Shown here in pieces: positions 42,745 to 52,533 of a stretch of 64,000 nucleotides of DNA. The position numbers and the translations under genes were made by a program. Under the pieces are notes generated by a model. That model was not told the origin of the DNA. It did no database searches and was given only the letters and a program-made list of their open reading frames with translations. How positions within the stretch are numbered: the first letter of the stretch is position 1; each line of letters opens with the position of its first letter. The DNA comes from Triticum aestivum (lineage: Eukaryota; Streptophyta; Magnoliopsida; Poales; Poaceae): the NCBI RefSeq assembly GCF_018294505.1, contig NC_057795.1, forward strand, positions 525,827,184 to 525,891,183, in the 5' to 3' direction.

Positions 42745-45700
42745 CTAATCTACGCGATCGCCCTCAACCCTCTTGATCTCGCTCACCTTGTCCACAATGG
42801 GTGCGACAAGGGTCTTGAGCGCTTCCAGATCAGCATCCGGCGGCAGCTTCTTGAGGACGTTGGTGAGGTTGAGGCCTGGGTTGCGGAAGGCCACCTTCAC
42901 CAACACCTTTTGAAGAACCCCCGCGCAGATCTTGCGCGACTCGTCGGCCAGCTGCTTTGGGATCCTCTCTCGGAGTCGCTGGAGGGCCGTCGCCACGCCT
43001 TTGAAGAACAAGCTGAGCTTGGCGCTGGGTTGGAGGTTCTCATCGGAGGAATACCCAAAATCCTCCATCCCCAGCTGCGCCAGCTCCCTGTCGATGGATG
43101 CGGCGATATCCACGAGACCCTCCGTCCAGTGCTCCACATTTTCCCGAAAGGTGTTCTGGGTGACAGCAGCACTCACCAGCAGCGCCTCGTCGGCCGCGAT
43201 CTGCTTCTTCAAGGCCACCTCCTGCTCCCTGGCGCCGTCTAGCGTCCTGGTCAAAGTAGTCAGCTTCAACTCAAGATCTGCATTGGAGTCCTTGGCGGCG
43301 CTAAGCTCTTTGCCCTTCTCGGCGAGACTACCCTGCAGTTCGCCAAGAGTGTAGGCGTCCTTTTCGCGCTCGCGCTTGAGCGCGGCAAGCTCTTCACCCC
43401 TCGCTTTGAGATCGGCCTCCAGCTGCGCCACCTTCGTCTCCAGCTCCTTCTTGGCGGCCTCGGCAGCTGCGGCAGCATCCTCTGCTTCCTTGAGAGCCCC
43501 GCCGAATGTTTGCTCGCGCGCGGCAAGCTCCTCCTCGTGGTTGTCAAGGTTGACCTTCCGCTGCGCCAACTCGCCCTCCCGCGCAAACAGCTCCTCGGCG
43601 GCAAGCCGCTGTTGCTCTTCAGCTTTGGCCTTCTCGAGGAGGAAGGCTTTCCGCGCCTCGGCGAGTTGCGCCCGCTCCTCTGCGAGGGACCGGAGGGCTT
43701 CCTGGTTACGACCCCGGAGCTCCTCCGCGTGCTTCTCGATGTCCACTCCCGCCCTCGCGACAAGCGCTTCTCGGGATTCCAGCTTGGCCTGCCGAGCGCG
43801 GTAGAGCGACACCAGCTTCCGTAGCAGCCACTCCTCCTCAGACTCGCCGCTGCTACTGCTCGGCGCATCAACCAGTGTCAGCCCAGCGGAGGCGAGCACC
43901 TCTCCATCCAAGGTTTCTCCTTCGACCGGCGCCCTGGAGCTTGACGCCCAGGGGAGCTTGATGAAGACGCCATCGCCGGCCTTCAAATAGGCGTCGGGTT
44001 GGGGCTCTTCGGAGCCTGACGTTGCGGCAGCGGCGGGGGGATCGGCGGTAGGTGTAGCGCCTAACGCTCCTACGGCCTCGGGGCCGTCAGTGCGATCGCC
44101 AGATCCCTCGCCAGCTTCTGCGGCGGCAGCTTTGGCGGCCTCTTCGCCGGCGGGCTCATCAGCGCCAACTGCTTCTTCGGTGGCAGCGGCGTCGTCGGTG
44201 TTGCTGCGCGCGTTCTCCTTGCCGGCGACCTCGGTCTCCATCGGCTCCGTGACAGGTGGATCTGAAGGCCGGAAGAGGGAGAAAAATCAAGCAAATATCC
44301 AAAAAGAAAATCAGGAGAAGAAGAACCCAAGGGAAGTTTTCAAGCAAGAGGATTACCTGTACTGGGCTCTTCAGTCGTGGTCTCCACCACCGGGTGGTCG
44401 CTGGTGCCGTCCCTTGCCGGAGAACTCTCCCTTGCCGGAGACTTCTCCCTTGCCGGAGAACGCTCCCTTGCCGGGGATCCCTCCCTTGGCGGTGTAGTCG
44501 AAGCAGATGTCATGTCGGGGGCGGCTTCCGAGCGCTCCTGGTGAGGCTGCTCTGCTCCTACACAAACTAATAGTCAGATATCAGCAAAGAAAGAGCACCC
44601 ATGCACACCTAACAGCGGGAAGTAAACCATGTACTTACGCTGGGGGCTGCGCCGGGGGCTGCTTCGGGGAATGGTTGCCGGGTCCGGCAAGATGGTCTTG
44701 GACACACACCCCGTTGTCGCGGTGGGTTCATCCTCGATGACAATCACCGGGACCTTGAATCTCTTCGCCGCTCTCTGGGCCAGAGTCCTGAAAAGGAATG
44801 GGTTCGGAGTAAAGCAAGTCAGATACAAGACAAAACAGCAAGAATTGAAGAATTACAAGTACAGCAAAGAATCTTACTCTTCTTCTTCCTCGTCGGAGCT
44901 GAGCGCGGAGAGGTCGAAGTCCGGCCAACCTTCAGCGTGACGAGGCGGAGGAGTGGGTTCCCTTAACCGCTTGGCGGGGGCAGCGGCAGAAGCAGAAGCG
45001 GCGGTCCGGGAAGACCCCACTCCAGTTGTCGCAGCGGTGTGAGGTGCTCTCGCGACAACAGTGCTTGTCGTGGTGGAGCGTGTCACGCGGTGCGGCGGCT
45101 GTTGACTCGCCTGCCGCCCCGCTACGTCCCCGACCTTGCGGAGACGCCTTCGTGGTGGAGCTGGGGGGCTCTGCTTGCGGCGGGCTGTCTGAAGACGAGG
45201 AGGAAGAGGAGTTGGTCTCCGATGAGCCGCTCGCACCCTCGGCGGGCTCGCTCGACTCGGCTTCAGGCTCGGCAAGCTCTCCCTCGCCGGCAAGCTCCTC
45301 TCGCTCGGCAAGGCTTGCCGCCTCTGCTGCCTCTGCCTCCTCCATGGTGAATCCAAACTCGCCCGTGGCAGCGGCTATCGCCGCCTCTTCCGCCCTAGTG
45401 GCGATGCGCCGCATCTCCGCATCGGTAGTGTCGCGGGTGAGGCTTTTCTGCTCATCGGAGTGGACCAGCACTTCTACCAAGCCGTCGAAGAACTCTCGCA
45501 CGACGTCGTCTGCAGGCTCTTGCCAAGTTGGGACAATTCCATGCGAATCACACAGCGGCATCATTGCACGGATGCGGTCGAGCGAGGAGTTGTTGCACAG
45601 CGGGACGACACCCTTCGGCAACCTGAACCATTCGGGATGTTGAGGGTCGTGTTTGAACAGTTCCTTGAGCATCGCGTCCAGTTCCAGGATAGTGAAGTTG

Positions 45701-46506
45701 AAGTTGAGGCCTGGGCACAGCCTCATGATGTCCGCCGCACCCCCGAACTCCCAGGCGGGTCTCCTCCTCTCTTGCAGGGGGGCGATGCGGCGGCGAAGAA
45801 AATCTGCGCCAACAGCGCCTACAGTGAGCCCGGCAAGCCTGAGGCGTAGGATCCGGGTGACGGCAATCTTCAGCCTATCGTCTTCCGGGGCCACGCTGCT
45901 CCAATCGTTGCCGCGCGCTACTGGAGCTTGGCGCTGGGCGGTAAACGGCTGTGGGTTCTCCTCGACGATCCAGCACCAGTCTGCTCTCCACTCCTCCCAC
46001 TTGCCGTGGAGCTCTCCCTCCAGATAAGCTTCCTTCTTGTCGGCTCTCGAGATCCAGGCGATTCCGCCTGATAGAGGCTCTCCTCTCTCAACTCGGGGCA
46101 TAAAGAAGTGGCGGAAAAGAGCTACATTTGGATGGACTCCGACAAAGTTTTCGCAGAGATGTGCAAAAACTGCCATGGTCAGAACGGCATTGGGGGTGAA
46201 GTCAAGGAGGTGGAACCCGTAGGTGTTCATAATGTCGCAGAAAAACTCAGAGAAAGGCGGGCAGAGCCCGCAGTAGAAGAACAACGCAAAGAAGGGATAT
46301 CCATTCGGAGCACGTTCTGAAGCGGCGGCAGAGAGTACCTTCGTGCGCGGATGCGCTCGCGTCTCCGTCGACCAGAAGAGGTAGTAGTACTCCCTCAGCT
46401 CCTTCGCGGTGAGCTTGGGGGGGAAGGTTGTCCGCTCCCTTCGCAGCGCCAGCCGCTGCGCCTCGGTCGTCTTCACGGCCTTCCCCTTGCTGGCTTTTGG
46501 AGCCAT
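42745..46506 (-). CDS. Antisense four-exon gene of TAT-2 (near-intact)
   Basis: Minus-strand exons are 46506-44878, 44787-44639, 44557-44357 and 44261-42745. Introns (90, 81, 95 bp) begin GTAAG or GTAAT and end CAG or TAG. Exon lengths sum to 3,496 nt; one extra C in a C6 run near 45165 is the only frameshift found, and without it the frame is 1,164 codons plus stop. Exon 1: MAPKASKGK, RTTFPPKLTAKELREYYYL, NGYPFFALFFYCGLCPPF, PGLNFNFTILELDAMLKEL (the 'putative gypsy type transposon' domain), then an acidic/Ser-rich tail ending SSDEEEEE. Exon 3: four SPARE repeats. Exon 4: coiled coil of about 220 residues, then FGYSSDENLQPSAKLSLFF. Function unknown. Its TATA box (46670) matches that of TAT-1. 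Confidence 0.8.
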
Positions 46507-46669
46507 GGTGGAGGCGGTGGGGGAGATCGACAGCGTTGGTGGTGCTGGTGGCGATGGGGGGTGGAGCGCTGCTCTCTTTCAGCTTTGGGAAGAAAGGGGG
46601 GAGCGGCGGAGATTTCTGGGATTGGAACAGCAACTGGCGAGATGGGCGAACTGCCCCTGTTTCCCCTGC

Positions 46670-46677
46670 TTATAAAG
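46670..46677 (-). promoter_or_regulatory. TATA box of the antisense gene in TAT-2
   Basis: On the minus strand CTTTATAA lies about 165 bp upstream of the ATG at 46506. Sequence and spacing match 4410-4417 in TAT-1. Confidence 0.6.
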
Positions 46678-46884
46678 AGGGAGGGGGTGGACGTTCCGCC
46701 TTTCCAAATAAAGAAACCACCCACGATCTCTCCCACGACGCCGCATTCAACGCGTGCCGTTAGGGGAGGGCACGGTGGATACGGAGTAAGATACGGCGTA
46801 ACCCAGGCCGCGCGTGCCCGTGCCCTGTTTTGAGCCTGGCCCAACAACGCTCGGCACCGTGTGTGGCCCAGGCCCGAGGGCTCC

Positions 46885-47801
46885 TGTCGGTGTACTAGAG
46901 TAGGGGTACCCTAGTATCCTGAACTTGTGCACGGGCAGTCGCAGCACCCCGCGGCAAGGCTTGCCAGGTGACCGCCAAGGTCCTCCGTGGTTCCTTTGGA
47001 GCCATTCAAGAACAAAGTATTCAAGCCAAGGAGACAAGACCCCGGCAAGAGGAGCTTGCTGGGAAGGCCAACCAAGGCATCTCAAGGAACTTGCCGCGAC
47101 GCGCCATGCGTCCCGGCAAGGCCCGGTGGGCGACAAGCTTCCGGACGTGACAAGCCAACGACCGCGGCAAGGTGCTTGCCGTGGCAGGCTACCACTCTGT
47201 ACCCGCGCTCCAGCACATCCACCAACGTGTCGCCCTGGGACCTTTCCAGGTGTGCGTGGCAAGAGGCTGTGCAGCCAGCGGTGCGAGGTGGCAAGCGACG
47301 CTGACAAGATTGCCATCGTGTCAAGCGGTGGTGTCCCTGACGGTCCGTTTTTACACTGTTTGGGCGACGTAGACGGGCATTTAATGCCTTTGTCCCCTGC
47401 CGTCAGGGTTAGGTATGATACACTGTATAAGTAGTTGTACCAACCGCAACACTTTTCCATTTTTACCCTTGCCTACGTTGCCACCTGTCGGTGACCCCTT
47501 GAGCATATAAAAGGAGGCCCATGCGCAACGTAGAGGGGGGTTGGAGGCCGGAAAACACTCACGCTCGGTCTCGTTAGCAGCTAGTGTGTACTGTAGCATT
47601 TAGCGCTCCCGAGCAAGAACACAATACAAATCAGACATGCAGCAGTAGGAGTATTATCTCTCCGGAGAGCTCCCAAGCTGGGTAAACCGCTCGTGTGCTT
47701 CGCCTCGATCTGCTCTTCGCGCGATCTCCGCCCCCCGCCGAACCGAAAGGGGCCCGGTCCACCGGCCCCATAGGTGTCTGTGGATCAGTTCTCCCACGAC
47801 A
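46885..47801 (+). repeat. 3' LTR of TAT-2
   Basis: 917 bp, the same length as the 5' LTR and about 3% different. TATA box at 47506-47513. The preceding purine-rich stretch is GGCCCGAGGGCTCC. Confidence 0.94.
47506..47513 (+). promoter_or_regulatory. LTR TATA box (TAT-2 3' LTR)
   Basis: TATAAAAG in the same context as the other Tat LTRs. It could drive read-through into GYP-A sequence to the right. Confidence 0.65.
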
Positions 47802-48877
47802 CCCATCAATATTATCAGCCAAGAGATCTTTAACCATAGCAATACTAGGTTCAACTTTAATTTGCTCAGGTGGTGCATATGTTCTAGTATTACTCTTACA
47901 AACCACAGTTGAAGTTTTAGCATGATCCTTTATCCTAACAGGGAAAGGTGGTTTCTCAATATAAGTGGAAGGAACAATAGGATCATTATAAGTGATAGTC
48001 TTTTCTTCAACTATAATAGGTGCAACTACTTTTACTTCAATGGGAGGATTATATTTGAACCACTTCTCCTTAGGGAGGTCAACATGAGTAGCAAATGATT
48101 CACAGAAAGAAGCTACGATCTCAGAGTCAAGTCCATATTTAGTGCTAAATCCACGAAAAGCATCGGTATCCATAAAAGATTTAACACAATCAAACTTAGG
48201 TGTCATACCTGACTCCTTACCTTTGTCGGAATCCCAATATTCGGAGTTTCATTTAATTCTTTCCAATAAATACCATCTGAATTCAATAGTTTCATCATAA
48301 AGGAACCGGCAGAAGAAGTATCGAGCATGGATTGATTATTGAGAGAAAGCTGAGCATAAAAATTTTGAATAATCATTTCTCTTGAGAGCTCATGATTAGG
48401 GCATGAATATAACATTGACTTAAGCCTCCCCGAAGCTTGAGCAACGATTTCTCCTTCACGAGGCCAGAAATTATATATATAATTACGATCATGATGAACA
48501 AGATGCATAGGATAAAACTTGTGGTGAAATTCCAATTTCAATCGTTTGTAGTTCCATGATCCCATATCATCACATAGCCTATACCATGTCAATGCATCTC
48601 CCTTCGAAGATAAAGGGAAGACCTTCTTCTTGATAACATCATTGGACATACCTGCAAGCTTAAATAATCCACAAACTTCATCCACATAGATTAGGTGTAA
48701 ATCGGGATGCAATGTTCCATCTCCTGCAAAGGGATTAGCTAGAAATTTCTCTACCATACCCGAAGGAATTTCAAAGTAAACATTTTCAGTAGGTTCAGTA
48801 GGTTGAGGAGCAACTCTTTGCTCTACTGGTCAGGGTGAAGATACCCCAAACAAGCCCCTCAAAGGATTATGTTCCAT
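47802..48877 (-). pseudogene. gag of GYP-A
   Basis: On the minus strand it starts MEHNPLRGLFG (ATG complement 48875-48877). The gag core is clear: EKFLANPFAGDGTLHPDLH, GMSNDVIKKKVFPLSSKG, ALTWYRLCDDMGSWNYKRL, HDRNYIYNFWPREGEIVAQ. A later part reads MTPKFDCVKSFMDTDAFRG and IEKPPFPVRIKDHAKTS. Breaks: TGA at 48830-48832 (CGA to TGA fits) and a frameshift near 48225. This gag differs clearly from GYP-B gag, showing the two families are distinct. TAT-2 lies between it and the protease. Confidence 0.82.
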
Positions 48878-48954
48878 AGTAACAAGTGATAGTAAATTTC
48901 AGCACACTATATAAATGTTTCCTTACCAAGTTCCACTTACCAAAGGCGCTTTAC

Positions 48955-48972
48955 TCCCCGGCAACGGCGCCA
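48955..48972 (-). other. Primer-binding site of GYP-A
   Basis: On the minus strand TGGCGCCGTTGCCGGGGA, 11 bp after the LTR end, matches the 3' end of plant tRNA-Asp as used by Athila-type elements. Confidence 0.85.
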
Positions 48973-48983
48973 GAAAAGAGTCT

Positions 48984-50490
48984 TGATGACCCACAAGTTT
49001 AGGGGGTCTATCATAGTCCTTTCGATAAGTAAGAGTGTCAAACCCAACGAGGTGCAGAAGGAAATGACAAGTGGTTTTCAGCAAGGTATTCTCTGCAAGC
49101 ACTGAAATTGTCGGTAACAGATAGTTTTGTGATAAGGTAATTTGTAACGGGTAACAAGAAATGAAAGTAAATAAGGTGCAGCAAGGTGGCCAAATCCTTT
49201 TTGTAGCAAAGGACAAGCCTGGACAAGTTCTTATATAGAGAAAAGCGCTCCCGAGGACACATGGGAATTATCCTCAAGCTAGTTTTCGTCACGCTCATAT
49301 GATTCACATTCGTTACTTTGATAATTTGATATGTGGTGGACCGGTGCTTGGGTACTGCCCTTTCTTGGACAAGCATCCCACTTATGATCAACACCTATTG
49401 CAAGCATCCGCAACTACAAAAGAAGTATTAAGGTAAACCTAACCATAGCATGAAACAAGTGGATCCAAATAAGCCCCTTACGAAGCAATGCATAAACTAG
49501 GGTTTAAACTTCTGTCACTCTAGCAACCCATCATCTACTTATTACTTCCCAATGCCTTCCTCTAGGCCCAAATAATGGTGAGGTTTCATGTAGTCGACGT
49601 TCACATAACACCACTAGAGGAGAGACAACATACATCTCATCAAAATATCGAACGAATACCAAATTCACATGACTACTAATAGCAAGACTTCACCCATGTC
49701 CTCGGGAACAAATGTAACTACTCACAAAGCATATTCATGTTCATAATCAGAGGGGTATTAATATGCATTAAGGATCTGCACAAATGATCTTCCACCGAAT
49801 AAACCAACTAGCATCAACTACAAGGAGTAATCAACACTACTAACAACCCACATGTACCAATCTGAGGTTTTGGTACAAAGATTGGATAGAAGAGATGAAC
49901 TAGGGTTTGAGAGGAGATGGTGTTGGTGAAGATGTTGATGGAGATTGACCTCCTCCCGGTGAGAGGATCGATGGTGATGATTTCCCCCTCCCAGAGGGAA
50001 GTTTCCCCAATAGAACAGCTCCGTCGGTGCCCTAGATTGGTTCCGCCAAGGTTCCGCCTCGTGGCGGCGGAGTTTCGTCCCGTAAGCTTGCTTATGATTT
50101 TTTCCAGGGTAAAAGACTTCATATAGCAAAAGATGGGACCGGAGGTCTACCAGGGGGCCCACGAGGCAGGGGGCGGACCCAGGGGTAGGGCGTGCCCCCC
50201 ACCCTCGTGGCCAGGGTGTGAGCCCCCTCTGGCACTTCTTCTGCTCAATATTTATTATTAATCCCAAAAATGACTTTCGTGGAGTTTAAGGACTTTTGGA
50301 GCTGTGCAGAATAGGTCTCCAATATTTGCTCCTTTTCCAGCCCAGAATCCCAACTGCTGGCATTCTCCCTCTTCATGTAAACCTTGTAAAATAAGAGGGA
50401 ATAGCTATAAGTTTTGTGACATAACGTGTAATAACAGTCCATAATGCAATAAATATCGATATAAAAGCATGATGCAAAATGGACGTATCA
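48984..50490 (-). repeat. 5' LTR of GYP-A
   Basis: 1,507 bp; on the minus strand it starts TGATACGTCCATTTTGCATC and ends TTGTGGGTCATCA. Hairpin box copy 5 is at 50158-50210. The LTR start is familiar from highly repeated Triticeae Gypsy families; the exact name was not verified. Confidence 0.85.
50158..50210. repeat. GC-rich hairpin box, copy 5 (GYP-A LTR)
   Basis: It runs from CCCACGAGG to CCTCGTGG; the cores are slightly decayed (GGGCGGACCC and GGGCGTGCCC). It is about 280 bp from the LTR start, close to its position in GYP-B LTRs. Confidence 0.7.
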
Positions 50491-51412
50491 GTCCGCAGGT
50501 GGATCTTCCTTGCGTCTTGCGCCAGACTCCCTTGGCGTTATGTGTTGCACGAAATCACGATGCACAAATTTTTGTGCTGCATTTTCTGCTGCATATTTGT
50601 TACCCTTTTCCTTTTCTGCATCATGAAGATCAGGATCAATAGCACCATCAATCACATGATCAACAACTCTTTCGCCTCCTTGACCAGTAGGATTTAGGAG
50701 CTCCAGTGGAAGCAAAAGAATTTTAGTGCTTAGCCGAGCACCCGCATTAGGATGCAGGTCAGAGAAGGGAAAATTGTTTCGAAAGTGATATAGTTTATTA
50801 GTTAATATAATATACTTAGGCCTTACACAATTGAACTGCCCACAATGCATATAGAACTTGATTATTCAGTTCAACAATAAACCACAAAACATACTTAAAA
50901 TTCATCACAAATCTCCTTCAGCTTCTTGATCTTATCAATGTACCCATGTTTCTGTTTGAGAAAATCTGCAATAATATACTTAAGGCTTTTCTTCTGTTGC
51001 TTCATCTGGTCCCTCACTCTCATCACTTGGTCTCTCTCTAGCACCACCCGGTCCCGGTCTTTCTCAGCCTTTGCCCTCAGGACCTGATGTAGATTGGCAC
51101 AACCATGGTCTGCCATCTTATTCTTCTCCAGCTCCTCTTTGAGATCGCTAAGTGACAATCTTGCATTGCCCAACTGTGTGAGAGCATCCTCCTTGTCAAC
51201 CACCATTTTAGCAAAGTCCATTTTGAAATATCTCACCTCTTCCTCCGTCCTCCTCTTTTCTCCAATTAACTTGAATTTTTCTTCATCATTCTTAACATTC
51301 TACCTCAGCTTCTCATCATACATGCTCCACAGTTCTCTGAGGCAGAACTTCGTAGCCACTGACCGCTCCGGGTCTACCCATTCCACATAGTTACATTTCA
51401 CTTCTTCCTACA
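50491..51412 (-). pseudogene. Broken coiled-coil gene at the right flank of GYP-A
   Basis: On the minus strand, after a TGTAG acceptor near 51413, the frame reads EEVKCNYVEWVDPERSVAT and LRELWSMYDEKLR, then an in-frame TAG, and continues as a coiled coil (VVDKEDALTQLGNARLSLS, VVLERDQVMRVRDQMKQQK, LKYIIADFLKQKHG) to a stop at 50895. A second coding-like block, about 50795-50491 (LLPLELLNPTGQGGERVVD, EKEKGNKYAAENAAQKF), runs into the GYP-A LTR and is cut by it. The first block resembles the C-terminal exon of wheat proteins of GRF-zinc-finger/coiled-coil type, but the zinc finger is not in view. GYP-A inserted into this unit; the rest would be beyond base 1. Confidence 0.5.
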
Positions 51413-51490
51413 GTATGAAAAAATATGATCTCAATCATATATGCACGAATGCGCTACAATTACATGCAATGCACTACAAATATGCTCTCA

Positions 51491-51493
<3 letters not shown>

Positions 51494-51528
<35 letters not shown>
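51494..51528. repeat. (AT)n microsatellite
   Basis: About 17 AT dinucleotides precede GGGTGGGTCTAT at 51529, a possible terminus of the segment carrying the FAR1-like gene. Confidence 0.9.
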
Positions 51529-51532
<4 letters not shown>

Positions 51533-51610
51533 GGGTCTATTATGATAACACCCCTTAAGACCTTATTCTGCACACCAAAACGCCTTATTCTGCACACCAC
51601 CAAGATCGCG

Positions 51611-51895
51611 CCGCCGCCCCTCCCCTCCCGGCCTTCTTCCGCGGCGGCGGCCTGGGAGCAATGCCGCCCCTCCCCTCCCCGCTTTCTCCCACAGCGGCGG
51701 CCTAGGAGCGACGCTGCCCTTCCCCTCCACGCCTTCTTCCACGGCAACGGCCGGCAGCGATGCCGCCCCTCCCCTCCCGGCCTTCTTTCGCGGCGGCGGC
51801 CAGGCAGCGACGCCGCCCATCGCCTCTCGGCCTTCTTCTGCGGCAGGCATCGAGCAACACCAGCCTATCGGCCTTCTTCCACGGCAGCAGCTTGG
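51611..51895. repeat. ~50-bp GC-rich minisatellite upstream of the FAR1-like gene
   Basis: About five to six imperfect units of roughly 45-57 bp, each with CGGCCTTCTTCC, GGCGGCGGCC and GCCCCTCCCCTCC segments, start near 51629, 51682, 51735, 51778 and 51828. ORFs on both strands here are compositional. Confidence 0.8.
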
Positions 51896-52533
51896 TAGCA
51901 CCGCCACCGAACTCCTCCGGGCCTGCAATTAGCTGTACTTCATCAGATGTGGATTGGTGCTGCCTTGACATCAAACCAATTCGAGCAAGGAGTAGTGTGC
52001 GCAAGGTTGCTTCATCCACGGTAGCTTCATCCACGGTAGCTTCTTGGAATAAGTCTACATCGACCTTCAGAGCAAATCCTCCTTCCTCGTTCACCTTGCG
52101 CAATGTCTAGACCGCCCATGAAGTTCTGAAGGGCAAGTGGACTGCACGAGCGTACGTGAAAGTTGTGCAGGCGGACGAGAAGGGAACTTCCTCCTGTAAA
52201 CGCAAGGAATCACTGCATCACGAGGTAAGCAGTACACTTCCTCAACCATCTCAGTGTAGTTATCATAGACAAAGCAGTACAAGCAGTACAGCGCGCGATT
52301 ATGCAGTACAAAACCTACGCAGTGCGGTTGCTTCTGTTTGTTGTGGGGGAAAATGCAGTACGCTTGTATAGGTTCATTACAGATAATGATGCAGTGCGGT
52401 TGCTTCAGTTCACCTTGCGGGGTGATGCAGTCACCATGCAATGCTTCGGCAGTACCATTTTGAACACATTGTAGTTCGCATGATTCAGTTCATTTAACCT
52501 GATAATGCAGCTCGGTCATTTTGTGTGCAGGAG
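51896..52533 (+). other. 5' region of the FAR1-like gene
   Basis: No firm coding exon. Short repeats are present: GTAGCTTCATCCACG around 52015-52045, and many GCAGTAC/GCAGTGC words from 52230 to 52470, including two copies of GCAGTGCGGTTGCTT. It could contain a 5' UTR or promoter; not resolvable by eye. Confidence 0.4.

Larger units (their letters stand above)
35538..47801 (+). mobile_element. TAT-2: Tat-type Ty3/Gypsy retrotransposon, second copy, plus strand
   Basis: The 12,264-bp element has two 917-bp LTRs (35538-36454 and 46885-47801) and the 5-bp duplication CCCAT (35533-35537 and 47802-47806). Order: 5' LTR, primer-binding site 36458-36477, gag-protease, RT/dual RNase H, truncated integrase, a minus-strand four-exon gene, 3' LTR. 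The LTRs differ at roughly 28 positions by eye, about 3%. It is the same family as TAT-1 in opposite orientation. Its integrase has lost about 880 bp including the C-terminus, yet its antisense gene is better preserved than that of TAT-1. Confidence 0.94.
1..50490 (-). mobile_element. GYP-A: Athila-like Ty3/Gypsy LTR retrotransposon (autonomous type), 3' end outside window
   Basis: Read on the minus strand, the order is LTR (50490-48984), primer-binding site, gag, protease, RT-RNase H (broken at 33108), then integrase (3207-2170), an extra ORF and 3' noncoding sequence leaving at base 1. TAT-2 and the GYP-B complex interrupt it. The RT part stops near the end of the RNase H/integrase linker and the integrase restarts in its zinc-finger region, so only about 150 bp of pol is missing across the GYP-B insertion; this is why the two halves are joined here. 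The tRNA-Asp-type primer site, the LTR start TGATACGTCC and the extra ORF after pol fit Athila-type families of Triticeae (Sabrina/WHAM/Fatima type; exact family not resolved). The left LTR and the target-site duplication cannot be seen. Confidence 0.75.

Noticed and set aside
42745..46506. Idea that the antisense gene is a captured host gene private to one element
   Set aside because: It is present at the same place with the same introns in both Tat copies and is a known kind of feature in the Tat clade, so it belongs to the family.
51460..52110. Arg/Gly-rich and Pro/Ser-rich ORFs over the minisatellite
   Set aside because: They repeat with the roughly 50-bp unit and occur in both orientations.
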